From NCBI RefSeq assembly GCF_013426205.1, contig NC_089425.1, forward strand, positions 2,914,001 through 2,978,000: 64,000 bases of DNA, in the 5' to 3' direction. Source of the stretch: Metarhizium brunneum. Taxonomy: Eukaryota > Ascomycota > Sordariomycetes > Hypocreales > Clavicipitaceae. Below, piece by piece: positions 44,603-56,554 of this stretch (positions are counted from its first letter, which is position 1; every line of letters begins with the position of its first letter). The notes below the pieces were generated by a model. It searched no databases. It was not told the DNA's origin and saw nothing but the letters and a program-made list of their open reading frames with translations. Position numbers and translations under genes: made by a program.

Positions 44603-47230
44603 ATTGTACGCTAGACAAATCCGCATGCAGCCAATATATGGACTGCCTCTTTACGAATGTGAGTGAGCAAAGTTTAACCGTCCCTGGTTGGACTTTTACC
44701 GCATTGAGAACTAATTAGAAACCAATATTTGCCAGGTATTTCATAACATGCCCCTCAGGATAGGGCCAGAGACGTATGCTTATCTGATTTTCCTCTGGAA
44801 ATAAACTCTCATCACGGCGCCGACGCGTAGTACTCTGTATGTGGAACCCAAACTTATTTCATCGCGACGAGAGGCTCTGAAGCTGCAGCAAATAGCTTAA
44901 ATCACCAGGCATTCCCAGTCTTCCGGTGACGATGCTTATTTTTTCTTTCCATTATAAAGAAATGAGCGAGATGTTTTGCTAACTGTGTCTCAGAGGTCAT
45001 AGTTGGAACTTGCCAGGAGCTGACCAAGGACGGGAAGTTCGAGAGGAAGCAGAGAGACCTCGGCACGCTTTCGAGACTATGGCCATATTGACACTTACCA
45101 CGCTCATGGAGATCGCCAGTCATTATGTTCTAGAACGCCTTGATGTGGCCGTCGCTAACGTCGATCTGGACATCATCTTACAAACCACCAAGATTAGCAT
45201 GAACGGGAGGGAAGTTTCGAGGATATTGCCCGGGCTTTGGTTTTACGACAGCATCTTTCGCCGGGGTACTGAACTTTCCGCTCGTTGGGTGCCCTTTCAA
45301 CGTCGGTCCCGTTCCTGACCATCGCCTGGTGGGCATTCTAATTTTGTGTTGCATTCTCCAGGAGACACCATCATTGTAGCATCAACATCAGTGATCTCAT
45401 CGGTAGAAGAGGCGAAAATGTCATCAAAAAGCAGGCGATTAGATAACCAGTGATGCAGAGGCCCTCCGTTGTGTCTAACAAAGCCTAACAGTGGCATGAC
45501 TCAAACAGCGCAATTGTAACAACTCCAGGGAGAGGATTCGGATGAAGGGAGGGCCTATCGTCACGAGGCAGATCTACTTTACACGCAGCACTGGTCTAGA
45601 CGGTTCACTTGGCCGATTGATGTGAGCTACAAAGCCTACCGTGAGGCTTTCGTAGCATTCGGAACAATAACGATGAGATTTTGGGTTCTCCCGGTTAATC
45701 AATCAGAATGATTGCAATTCGAGACCGCCGCTGATACATTGAATCTATGGCTAACAACGACCAAAGATAGAAGACGTGGTATCGCGTTCTGGTTTCGAGG
45801 GTATAAAGCATGCTGTTGTCAATCAGGTATGTGCTGTGATAAGGATTTTAGCAATCTGTGAGTTTATGGTAGTGAGTGGAGCGATACATAGCCACTGTTG
45901 GTTGATGGCCCTTCTGAATTATCACAGGACTCAGGTTATGATCAATCATTCCATAGCTATTTCACGATTAGGACTGGGGAAAAAATATCGGGCATTGATT
46001 GAAACGAACCGTAACCCATGCCGGCCAATATCCGCCTGGCTCACGCTGATCAAGGGAATTCAGAAGTTGGCGGCAACGGTTGGTATCAAACCAAAGATGA
46101 ATCAGATTAGCCACTTGTGCAACATTTGAAGCTTCCACCTGGTGGATGTTTCTCAGCCCAAGCGCCACACAGGCATCAATTTCGTTGATTCCATGGCTTT
46201 GCGGAGTAGAATCAAAAGTCAATTGGAAAGAGGAGGGAGATTGATGGCTCCTTCCTGGTCAATGTGAGTGCACGTGGGGGGCAGGGGCATTTTGACACGG
46301 TCAACGGCACGTTGGCCGCCTCATCTCCTCAAAAATCCAGAGGGCACCTGGAGGCATTGAATCATTTGAATGCCCTTCCACCACACCTTTTCCCTTGACG
46401 TTCGCAGTCTATCAACGCTGTTCCTTGACACCCACTCAGCCACGCCTGCCCCGTTATCGATGCTCACCAGTAACACTCGTAGTAGTACTACGTACTATAC
46501 GACTAAAAAGCACGGCAGATCCTCCGACCGATGGCGTGACCCCGCTACATCCAAGTTGGTCCAAGCCCGATCCAAATCTTGTGAGCTGACGCCATCGATG
46601 ATTGCATCGGGTGCGGTCCAAGGGTGCTGATACAGTCGACGACCTCACAGCGGCTCCTGCTATGTGATGCCCTTCCATTTTCCAGATGGTGTCGTCCCCA
46701 AAACTGAGGACAGGTCGGGGCATGCATGCCATGGAATCGTGACCATAAGGCGAAGCAGGCCGCAGCAGCAATGCAGGTACCATGGACGAGTCAATGACGC
46801 TCGAAGATTGTTTCTCCATGATGCGCGCTAGTTTCGAAACGCATGAAGAAGCGGCTTAACGTGCATTATCAGACACATGGGAAGTGAGGCCGAGCCGACG
46901 CCACTATCGTTTTTTTCGGCTCTCCGAGTGCTTTGGACCAATCATAGCACACGATAGGCCGCAGGACCCTCCAGGCCAAGCACTTTTTTTCAACACGTAA
47001 TTGACTCGGTCGGTACCCCGAGATCAAGGGCCGTCATGGTCAAGTTAAAGATGCAACGTGGAAGTGCACAGAATACTGGAACTCTTTCCTGTCAAGCATA
47101 GTTTGCATGTTGAGTTGCCACGGCACTCCCTCAAATTCGGCGTCTCCCTGCGGTCCCATTGCGACAGACTCGCTGTTCTAGAGCGAGAGGCGGCTCTGCA
47201 AACCGTCGATTTGTAAGCGCCATTTCTTGC

Positions 47231-47248
47231 CATACATACATACATACA
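47231..47248. repeat. (CATA)n microsatellite
   Basis: Four CATA units. A similar short run lies at about 53467-53480. Confidence 0.8.
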
Positions 47249-47553
47249 CCGTCGGCACGGCGCAACAGGATCCGAATGAGGCCAACCAGTCGCTCTCCAT
47301 TTTGAGCCTCGTTGGCTCTGGGTTTGAGTCTGCGGGTGGCATTGAGAAACAAGAAGAGATCAGGATTGTTTGCGCACTTGACGATTTACAAATATCTTGG
47401 CTTAGCCTAGCGTTGTAACCTCGTACGGATTTCCTTTTCTGCGACAACACATGAGCATAGAACGGGCGTGAACAGGAAGTTTGGGGTTTCTCAAGCCATC
47501 AGCCACACTTTCTGTCGTCCCAACGCGGGGGTCTGTCGCCTCAAACCGTCAAC

Positions 47554-48867
47554 ATGACCGAAAACTGCCACGCAGAACGCCGGCCCATCCAGACCAGTGC
47601 CGTGATAGTACTTGGCGCAAGACAAAGACCAGCTCTTCCACCGCCATCCCCACCAACACCGTGTGCCTCGCCATCAGACCAAGCCCTAGTCGATCCAACA
47701 GAACCATTCAGCCTAGAAGATCAGGAGCGGGAGAGGCAGCACGAACAGCAGTCTGCTCAAAACAGCTATCAGCAATGCCCTCAGGAATCGCCGTCCAAGG
47801 AAAGCCGTCTCCGCCGCGGCTTACACGTCTTGAACACGGAAGCACTAGCATTGGCTGCCCTTACCAAGTTGTATGAAACAGACTCAACGGCCCGCGAAGG
47901 GTTTGACAAAGCTGTCCAGGTGATTACACGCCAAGCTTTGGCCAGCGGAAAGCTCATTGTGATTGGTGTCGGGAAGTCTGGCCATATTGGCAAGAAACTT
48001 GTCGCCACGTTGCAAAGTCTAGATATACGCGCCGTCTTCCTGCATCCAACCGAGGCATTGCATGGAGACTTGGGTATAATTGACGCCCACGACACACTAC
48101 TCTTCATCACCTTCTCCGGAAAGACACAGGAACTGATGCTGATGCTGCCACACCTGGACGACGCATTGCCAACCATCCTGCTCACGTCCCATACTCACCG
48201 TGATACGTGCGAATTCATCAAGCGGCGTCCGAGGACTATCCTGTTACCGGCCCCGATCCCTGAAAGCGAGCAGGCATCCTTTGGGGTTTCTGCACCATCG
48301 ACATCGACAACCGCCGCACTGGCACTCGGTGACGCATTAGCAATCACCGTTGCCAACGAGATTCACCATAATGTGTCTGCAGCATTCGCAAAGAATCACC
48401 CAGGGGGTGCCATTGGTGCAGCAGCGGCGACGACCGCGAAACCGCCCCAGATACTGGGACACATTTGCGTCCCAATAGCGGATATCCCTTCACTTGAAGG
48501 ACTCGAACTGTCGTCAAAGGCCACAGGCATTGATCTTCTTCGGGCAGGATTCGGCTCCAAGTCCGGCTGGATAAGAATGGAGGACAAGGTTGCGGCGCCC
48601 AGTAGAATAAGGAAGATTAGCAACACTGGTATGAACCAGACCGTTGGGGAGTTGCCAAACATGTTCGTATCCCGCCACGACATGATTGTCATGTCGTCCG
48701 ACACGACAATTCACCAAGCGGGCAATATGATCCGGACGGCCCGACGAGACGACGCTGAAGATATCTCTTGCGTAACAGAATCCATTGTTTGTGTCACGGA
48801 CGGCGATAACGTCATTGGGATGGTGGAAGCATGCCATCTTCTCGAGGTTTCACAACATCAGCAGTAA
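47554..48867 (+). CDS. KpsF/GutQ-type SIS-domain sugar-phosphate isomerase, with CBS-like tail
   Basis: Single exon, 437 aa from ATG 47554. Residues 1-95 are a low-complexity Pro/Gln/Glu-rich extension. The SIS domain spans about 100-290 with GVGKSGHIGKKLVATLQS, HPTEALHGDLG, ITFSGKTQEL, SAPSTSTTAALALGDALA and KNHPGGAIG, the order of bacterial arabinose-5-phosphate isomerases. The C-terminal part (about 350-437) resembles one CBS half (SSDTTIHQAGNMI, CVTDGDNVIGMVEACHLLEV); the usual first CBS is missing or degenerate. The bacterial reaction is ribulose-5-P to arabinose-5-P for Kdo; fungi lack Kdo, so the product here is unsure. It stands alone between long gene-poor regions, with no partner genes. 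Confidence 0.8.
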   Translation: MTENCHAERRPIQTSAVIVLGARQRPALPPPSPPTPCASPSDQALVDPTEPFSLEDQERERQHEQQSAQNSYQQCPQESPSKESRLRRGLHVLNTEALALAALTKLYETDSTAREGFDKAVQVITRQALASGKLIVIGVGKSGHIGKKLVATLQSLDIRAVFLHPTEALHGDLGIIDAHDTLLFITFSGKTQELMLMLPHLDDALPTILLTSHTHRDTCEFIKRRPRTILLPAPIPESEQASFGVSAPSTSTTAALALGDALAITVANEIHHNVSAAFAKNHPGGAIGAAAATTAKPPQILGHICVPIADIPSLEGLELSSKATGIDLLRAGFGSKSGWIRMEDKVAAPSRIRKISNTGMNQTVGELPNMFVSRHDMIVMSSDTTIHQAGNMIRTARRDDAEDISCVTESIVCVTDGDNVIGMVEACHLLEVSQHQQ

Positions 48868-51800
48868 CCGCTCTGGTTTGTCATGCGCGCATAAAAGCTG
48901 ATGAAGAAAACTCATCGTTTTTTTTGGGAGACTTTTTTTATTCTTAGTGGTTACATATTCGACAGCTTTTGCATTTTGGTTTCGCAGGACAGCTGGCCCT
49001 TTTGAGAGGGGCGGAGGTTCGTTTCGTGCATGGACAATGCACTTCGCATGCATGCATTGCGGAGGAAAGATTAGACGCTAGGGTGAAATAACATTTTGAA
49101 CCACAAAACCGTGGCAATAGAAGCAGAAGGACAGGGGACATGGCAATATATTGAAGCTACGAAGAAGATTTGTGATTGGACATGATGAGTTCAGCTGCCA
49201 TGCAGGCCCGTCGCCCAACTGCCACATTTGTAACGAGGTCTCGTCAGAAGACTGCGCCGGACCAAATTTCTTCGGTTCCTTTGCAAGCACGCTATTTACT
49301 ATAGCTAGTCTTGTCCGTTCCGACCTGGCGAGAAATATATTGGTACCAGCGGATCCAAAGTCGGTGGCCGTCTACAGATGAGAAACCCGGTGCATGCTCC
49401 GTGCTGGGGGACAACGGAGGAGCTTCCTCAATAACTGGGTAGTTTACGGAGTACTACCTCGGTGGTTCACGGCGGTTGTTGGATATCCCAAGCCACGCCC
49501 TGTGTAATTCTGCAATTGGCCTCAATCAAAGCGCACGCCAAAGGCTTCGCTTTACCCCGGTCCGAGTGTGCAAGTGCGTCCAGGGATTAGAGCCGTCTCT
49601 GTCATAAATGACAGCGCAACCTGTCGGGCCTGTTAGTTGTAGTCATTCATGTTACACCGGCGCCTTGGTAATTCGATTGCTAGGTTACATTGCGAGCACT
49701 TGGCTAGCCCGTACGCCAAACCGTCACTTTATTCCGGTGGTGCAATCGGCCTTGGCTTGTGATACTTGATGCATGTAGGCTAGGCTCTCTCCTTTTTTCT
49801 GGCCCGATTTTACGGCTTGACGCCGGGTTGGGAATGGATCCAAATACTAGGTCAAAAGCCTGATGCTATTTGGAATGTATGCTGAGCCCTCGGTATGGAA
49901 TTGTATGAAGCCGTACACTGGTTGCTGTCTCAGCTTTTTTCTGTCTGGTAAGAATCCTCAATGTAACGAATCGACTTTTACAGCTGCACGTTTCCACGCC
50001 TTGGCAATCTTGCATTGGGTCTCCACCCCACACGCCACACGCCCGTTAGTGCTGCGAAAGGTTGAAAAAAAAAAGAGTTCGAAGTTTCGGCATTGTCACT
50101 CGAGGCGCGCGACTGGGCCATGTGACCACTTGCCGCTTCCATCCAGCCTCAAATTTGCACACCAAAAGTAATAAGCCTGCCGGCGAGCTGTCCAGTGGAG
50201 ATGTGGAGACTGACTCCGGGGTCAGTATTCCGCACATGGTACGGAGTACTAGTACTAGTACGGAGTACTGCTGCCGTGGAAAACAAAAATCTTTCATCAG
50301 GCATCTTGATCAAGATTATCGACCTGCAATAAGCCGTCCTTGTACCCGGACACTCCTCTTCCGGCTCTCTGTTCCTCGGTGACGGAGATGGACATCGCCA
50401 GCGGAGTTACGGCCAACTTTTTTGGTGACGGGCTTGAACCGGAACCTGCCAGCCTGTCAAAAGTCATGCGCCTTTGCATGCTGTGTTACTACACGCAATG
50501 CCCGTCGGAAGAAGTTCATTTGAGGAAACTCCTCACGCGACACATGCCGCCGCCGCCGATTTGGATGGACGTCTAGAGGCCGGGCTCCCGCTCAGTTGGT
50601 TTCTTGTCCGTCCTTACTCGTTCTCTTCGCCCGCGCAGCTGTTGGCAGGTGGGTATGAGAAACCTAGCTGGGTTGGGGAGGACGGCATGCGTACGTTGTC
50701 ACGGTACTGGTGGATTCGAGCCAGTGCGATACTCCGTACGTGGCCGTTCAAAAAGGCCATGCATCAACGAGGCGATCTAGACCTCATCTTCGAACCACTT
50801 GGTCTACGCTTCTATAATTCGGAGAAGCGGCTGCTTCCTCGGCCCCTCTCCGGCGTGGTGATTTATCCTCAACAGGCAATGTACTTTAGCGGCCTACAGG
50901 AGTTGCTGGTAATTAGGTCTGATATGAGACTTCCCAGCGTATAGTAGTAGATTGGATGTGGACATTAGGATACTCTGCACTTCTATCTTCAAGCGGCGAG
51001 TCGTCCCGAGACGGGACAGATGTCGCGAGGCGCAGGATCAACATCCGGCAAGTTCCCTTTGGCCCTGGCTGAAGTTTGGGAGCCAGTCACTTTCCGGGAG
51101 AGTGGCATATAGAGTGTCCTCCGATTTCCATCCTGGGGGCGCTTCTTTCGCCGGCTATTGGCATACTGAAAAGTTTCAATGTTTCCATCACTCTCGTGTG
51201 TAACTGATGACTCGCGGTTATTAGCCCAGAAAGCAATAGTGGCTAGCTCCAGGCGTGCAGCAATTTGGGTGGTGGATATAAGGAGCGGCTTGTTAAAAAC
51301 GCCAATCGCCTGACAAACTAACGACATAATTGGTGGCCTCTCGTACATAGGTCCCAAGGTTCGATAGTCGAATCAGGACTGGTGCAGAGACAAAGCATCG
51401 GTGTTCACAGGCACACGACAAACTGCCGTAACTGTGGCGGCTGAACTAACCGGTTCAGCCATTGGTTGAGGTGTCGTACTTCACCAACATTGTTGCGACA
51501 TCTCTCCTGAAGCGTCAAAGTCGTGGTGCGAGATTTGACAGGTCTCATGCAAAGGCAAGAGTAGGGGTTCTTGGTGGAGGGTATCCCACATAAATGGGCC
51601 ATGGCCCCTTTGCCAAGCAATCATCGTTGATCTCGATATGCTGTATGAAGGGTCTTCAGGATTCATTCGACGGATCTTGTTGTCCATGGAGATGCCATGG
51701 CTTCGAACTCTCTCTCCTCTTAAACAAAGAAAAAGAGTGAAGAAAATAAAGAGAAAAGAAAAGCAAAGAATAGGAGAAAGAGTAATATGTAGATATGCCC

Positions 51801-54613
51801 CGGAAACTAATTATCCTGGCGAGTCTTTATGATATGTATATTGCGTAATGCTGTCGCGCACAGGGGCCAAGCCAAGCCACTGGCTGAGTCCGGGGAATAC
51901 ATACCTCGGACCGAAGGCATCGGTTCAACACCAGAGGAAGCTACGAGAAATCTGGAGGATGTGTGGTCACATAAAGACCAACAACTTCCGCCTAGAGCGT
52001 ATCTGCTCCTCAATCCGAAAAAAAAAAAGTTCCATAGGTCGAAGGTTCGCAGGGCGTCTTCCGCATCATGTGATGCGGGGAAGTTTCCAGTTGCATTTTG
52101 CATGATCATGTATGCATACAAGCAGGAGTGGTTACAAAACAATATAGACTGTGTCAGTTCGTTTATGGGGCCATGTACGTGTCAGAATTCTTATCGTGAC
52201 CGGACGATAGTGTTTGAGGCTAATTGGACGAGGTCATTGCAGGTGGTGGCAGCGTGCTCTTCCTTAGGAGGGGGCTTCACCCTACAGGTTCGGATACAGT
52301 CTTTATCTGCTGCAGCAGATAACATTGCGTCGTCTCTTTCGCAGGGGTAAGCAGTGTAAGTGCCCACGAAGCCGCTGGGGTGCTGATAGTTCGAACTTCT
52401 TGAAAAAGGAAGCTGCATCATAGGGTCGTCTGATGGTTGCGGTGAGGCATTAGTCTCGACAATCGAAGACTCGTGTTTCCCACCTGTAACTCTTGATCTG
52501 GTATTATTCGCGTTTGTTCTTCTCCTGCCCCCAAAGATCATTAAATGACACTCAGTCATTACGAAACTAGCTTAGCTTTAGGCCCAGCGTATATAGTGTG
52601 GGCAAAACCCTGTAGAGCTAGTTGCAACCAGAAGTTGATTCTAGATTGGTGGCTGGTGCAGCGATCACCAATTGGCCGAGGAATCACTTGAGATAGATTT
52701 GCAACTAGGTCAGTAACCAGTAACCAGAGTACTGAGAATATTGTACTGGAGGTGACAAAGACGTGCCCACCTGTTCGGCGGGTTTCTGTGGCCCTTTGCA
52801 GCTCCTTAAATTGGCACTGGCTTGCCGGGACCCTTGCTCACGATTTCGATTAGCGGGACACCTGCTGTGACGACGGCATTCGATTGAACAACGGCATGCA
52901 TCGGGGCATGGGGCGGGCACGGAACTCCACTGAAGAATTGAACGAGGCGCGAGGTTGCGAGGTTGCGAGGATGTCGAGGATTGAAGGATACCAGACTAAA
53001 ATGACAGCAGGCCCGCCGCACCATTGGCAGCGGGTACGATGGAGTTCTGTAACATACATTTGGGGCTCGCGGATGAGAGGATTGGTAATTCAGGCTGCAC
53101 TGGTTGCTGGTTTAGAGGAAAGGGACGTTGACGTCTGGATACAGCAGAGACGGGCATATCATGGAGGAGACAGAGGCAGACGAACCGCCATGGGAGGAAG
53201 GCACGTTCGGGCGGGGTTGGCGGCTCAAGAGGCAGGACGAATTTCAAGCTGCACTACTCCGTATATTTGAAGTATAAAGTACATATATGCCTCCTTGTCT
53301 TTGATGGTATATCTTGTACAGATACCTGCCCAGGTACCAGTTAGGTTCGATGATGCCGAGCTCGCTCTCCAGATTGAAAAGAAGTCTGCCAGGAATTGCT
53401 GGGACATGGAAGTTTCAACATATAAGACTTGGCTGCCGAGGACAAGAAACGCATTGCCATTGTGCCATACATACATACATGCATTTGCCCGCTTGAACCG
53501 CTCACATGCATGAGCCGGCATGCTGGGCTGCTGGGGTCATTCTCATTCAGATGGTGCTCCACTCGACCCAAGCATCATGGCAACGATAACCTTTTCTTTG
53601 CCTTGGACTCCATGTGCATCTCCCTGCCCAGTCCCCAGTTTCCAGGCCGGCGCAGCCATACAGCGTCGTCGGTTGACTGTGGCGTTTAACCGGACGACCA
53701 GCCAGAGTCTAGACACTGGGCCCAGAGACGGACACTGGACAGAGCACCTGCGCAAGTGTCTGGGACTATTGTCGTGACGCAGGACCTGGCCCTTGACTCT
53801 GAGGTGACGGAATGCCTTTTAGAGTGATGATGATGAGAGAGAAATTACTGGGCTGCTTGGCCCTCCGCCGCCTTCGGCGTCGCCATGCACGGTGCCGTCA
53901 CAAGTGCCGGCCGGTCTGCTATCAATGCCTTTGCCATGACCTCTGGGTGGCCCAGTGCCTTGCGCTTAGTACTTACCTAGTGCCCAGTGCCCAGTGCCTC
54001 CATGTCCTTTGCTGGCAGGGTGCCCGTTCAGTCATCCTTATCATGACGGCCTCCGCCATCTTCCTCGCCACCACTGTTCTTTTCCAACTTGTTCTTTTTA
54101 TACATTGGTATATCGCAGGTTGCCTCTCGTCCTACTGGCTCCCAGACCAATTCATCCAGACCCTTCTTTTACCTGCGGCTGTCCAGCATTTGCATTCCGG
54201 ACCCTGCTGTTGCCGCGCCGTCTTTTGTTTTGCTGTCTCACCAACGGCCTCCCGAGAAACACCAGACCGAATTTGAACCATTGAATTGCCTGCTACGCCC
54301 ATTGCAATCGAACATATATTCAGCACACGGGGCCGTTTTCTGTTCCATATATCTCAGCTCTTGGCTCTTGGCTCTTGGCCCTGTGAGATTGTCTCGTTCT
54401 TGCTGCTGCGCAGACCGGCTCCGGTTCGACAAGATTGGCGGCCATCGCAGCGAATTGCGGCGACCTGCATTTGCACCAGCTGTGGCATCAGCACTGGGCC
54501 CAACAGAGAGCCACGGCTTGCTGCGTTCAAACTTCGTCTAGCCACGCGGGATGCAATAACACAACCTTGCCCACCACGACAATACTGGCCGCAGTCACCA
54601 GTTAGCAAGAGGA
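48868..54613. other. Gene-poor region, 5.7 kb
   Basis: The largest gap. It has no ORF with clear family features; the best uninterrupted one (50474-50944) begins without a fitting ATG context and has no known domain. It holds TACGGAGTA-type motifs at 49445, 50240, 50259, 50730 and 53255. The end (about 54340-54613) is the SPX gene promoter. Confidence 0.5.
50240..50267. repeat. Direct TACGGAGTA pair around a CTAGTACTAG core
   Basis: TACGGAGTA at 50240-50248 and 50259-50267, with CTAGTACTAG between; the whole has nested palindromes (GTACTAGTAC). Confidence 0.9.
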
Positions 54614-56540
54614 ATGAAATACGGGCAACAGTTGGAGCACGAGTCTGTTCCAGAATGGAGCCTCTGTAAGTGCTGTTCCATCCATCCGTCCTTGCATCAA
54701 TCAGCCTGTGCCGCCTCTGCCATCGAGCATCGTGGACTGCTGCAACTCGGGCTGCAACTCGGGCTGCAACTGCAATGGGCATCCTGCATCGCGGATCGAG
54801 CCATGGCAAGTGCAGCCCTCGCAACTGCCTGCGCCAACCGCCTCCTCCCTCCCACCGTCCTGCGTCCATGACATGGTCGCCCCCAAACTTTGACCAAACT
54901 CTCACAGCCCTCCCTCCAATGTGTGCCCCCCTCCAACCCCAGAGTCTGCGCATTACCGTTGCATTTTCTGCCGATCCTTTCCTGTCGCACATCTCTGCCT
55001 ATGCTGACACGACCGCCTCTTCTTGCGCCCCATTCAGACAATCTCGACTACAACTCTCTGAAACATGAGATAAAGGTGCACACGACCCGGGACCAGGCTA
55101 CCGCCATTGCTATCCCGGGGCATCAAGATGCTACCTTGAAGAAGTTTGAAGACAATCTGTATGGCGAGCTATGCCGCCAGCATGATAGGGTGGACCTCTT
55201 CATCACCAGTAAGGCGGATGAAATTTCGAGGCGATTAGGTGAGCACCTTTCTTTTTTCCGTGGTTGGAATCCGCGTATACACGTCACGTATCCTTCATTT
55301 TGCTGACGGAGGCTTTCTACCCGCTGAAGAACATCTCGCCAGTCAGATTCAGCGCTGGGTTACCAAGTATTCTGATGCAAACGACTCTACCATCTCGTTG
55401 AAACGACAACGAAGGTTTGCCAAATACGAACGGGAACTGTTACGCTGTGGCGAGGAAATCCATGGGTTGTCACGGTTTGCCAATGCTCAAGTAGTCGCTT
55501 TTCGAAAGATACTTAAGAAGTACAAGGTATGGGTGCACAGTATTTACCTAACTGGTTTTTTTTTTCGTGTACTTTGGCTACAGCAACTTCCCAACTAACA
55601 CCGTATGCAAATGCAGAAATGGACGGGATCAGTAACGCTATCCGCTCGCTTCAATGAAAACATTCTTAGCGACCCAAAGAGCTTTACAAAACGCACGTTT
55701 GAGCACCTCCAAAGCCGCCATGATGAAATACTCACTACCCTGCTGGCGGTGACCCCCCACTTCAGCGAACCTAGTTCGCCTGAATCTCATGGACATGCGG
55801 CACCAGAACCAGCCTCACCCAAGCAGAGCCGCCCTCGGCATGTAGACTTTGAACCGCTCCCCGCTGCGAAAATTGACTCGCCGGTTAAGTACTGGAACGA
55901 GTATGATGATGGCAGCGAAGCAGGAGGACCCGAAGATGAATATGCCATTTATATCAACCCCGACGAAGATACTGGGTTTCCTGGCTTTGCATATGTGAAT
56001 GGCTTGTTATCGTTGCCGTATGAAAAAGCAAAGCAATGGTTCAAATCCAGGCAACCCAGCCACGAGACTCGACCCCTTCTTACTTCAGAGCTGAGTAGCC
56101 AAGGCAGTTCGGGATACGCATCCACTGCCGTCAACACGGATTCGGAAGAGGAAGGATATGCCAGCTCGGATGGATATCCTCAGCTTGGTTATGCTACGCA
56201 CTATGCTCTGCCAAGCATCAGCGAGCAGAAAATTCAAAGGTATAGAGAGAGGGCACTCATGTGGGGCACCCTTGGTTGCTTCGTGGCGTCGTTTGCACTG
56301 CTTGGCATCGCCAGTGTGCTGATTCTAACTGGGAAACGCAAGCTTCGCGTTGAAGTTGATGCCGGTGTGACGATAGGCGTTATGGTCAGCCTGTTCTGCG
56401 CTGGGTCGGGACTGGGCATGACGCTCTATCGCCGGGGCCCGCTGTCCATCCCATACAAACTGATGGTGTCGAGTGCGTTTGTTGCGTCGTGTATTCTAAA
56501 TGGTATGCTCCTTGTTCTGGTCATGGGAAATGCGTCCTGA
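54614..56540 (+). CDS. SPX-domain protein with three C-terminal membrane helices, 4 exons
   Basis: Exons 54614-54665, 55038-55238, 55330-55526 and 55617-56540; introns of 372, 91 and 90 nt; 457 aa. Exon 1 gives MKYGQQLEHESVPEWSL and the join adds YNLDYNSLKHEIK, the classic SPX start (MKFGxxL...W...YxDYxxLK). The SPX domain runs to about residue 155 (VVAFRKILKKYKKWTGS), with the Lys-rich inositol-pyrophosphate surface. A disordered acidic middle follows, then three hydrophobic helices (RALMWGTLGCFVASFALLG; GVTIGVMVSLFCAGSGLG; KLMVSSAFVASCILNGMLL). No VTC-type polymerase (TTM) domain. Likely role: phosphate sensing at the vacuole or ER, perhaps a VTC accessory; inference. For exon 3, acceptor AAG at 55329 is preferred (branch CTGAC) and gives ISRRLEHLASQIQ. 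Confidence 0.82.
54741..54772. repeat. 12-bp repeat, 2.6 copies, inside SPX intron 1
   Basis: TGCAACTCGGGC occurs at 54741 and 54753, followed by a partial third copy (TGCAACTGC). Confidence 0.85.
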
Positions 56541-56554
56541 GTTGCAGGAAATCG

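Larger units (their letters stand above)
43260..47553. other. Gene-poor region, 4.3 kb, with a MITE-like element
   Basis: First about 250 bp are the ceramidase leader (CT-rich on the coding strand). The rest has no ORF with recognised similarity. It contains TACGGAGTA at 44322-44330, the 44354-44602 inverted-repeat element, a palindromic GTAGTACTACGTACTA near 46481-46496 and a CATA microsatellite at 47231-47248. The last 100 bp lead into the SIS-domain gene. Confidence 0.55.

Noticed and set aside
45010..45318. 102-codon frame near the MITE-like element, considered as a transposase or P450 relic
   Set aside because: No catalytic motif of either family is visible.
50474..50944. 156-codon frame in the gene desert
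   Set aside because: No recognisable domain, signal or intron support; a chance frame cannot be excluded.
53812..54276. Cys-rich 154-codon frame, considered as a secreted effector
   Set aside because: No N-terminal signal peptide; the basic start and overlapping frames on all phases suggest chance.
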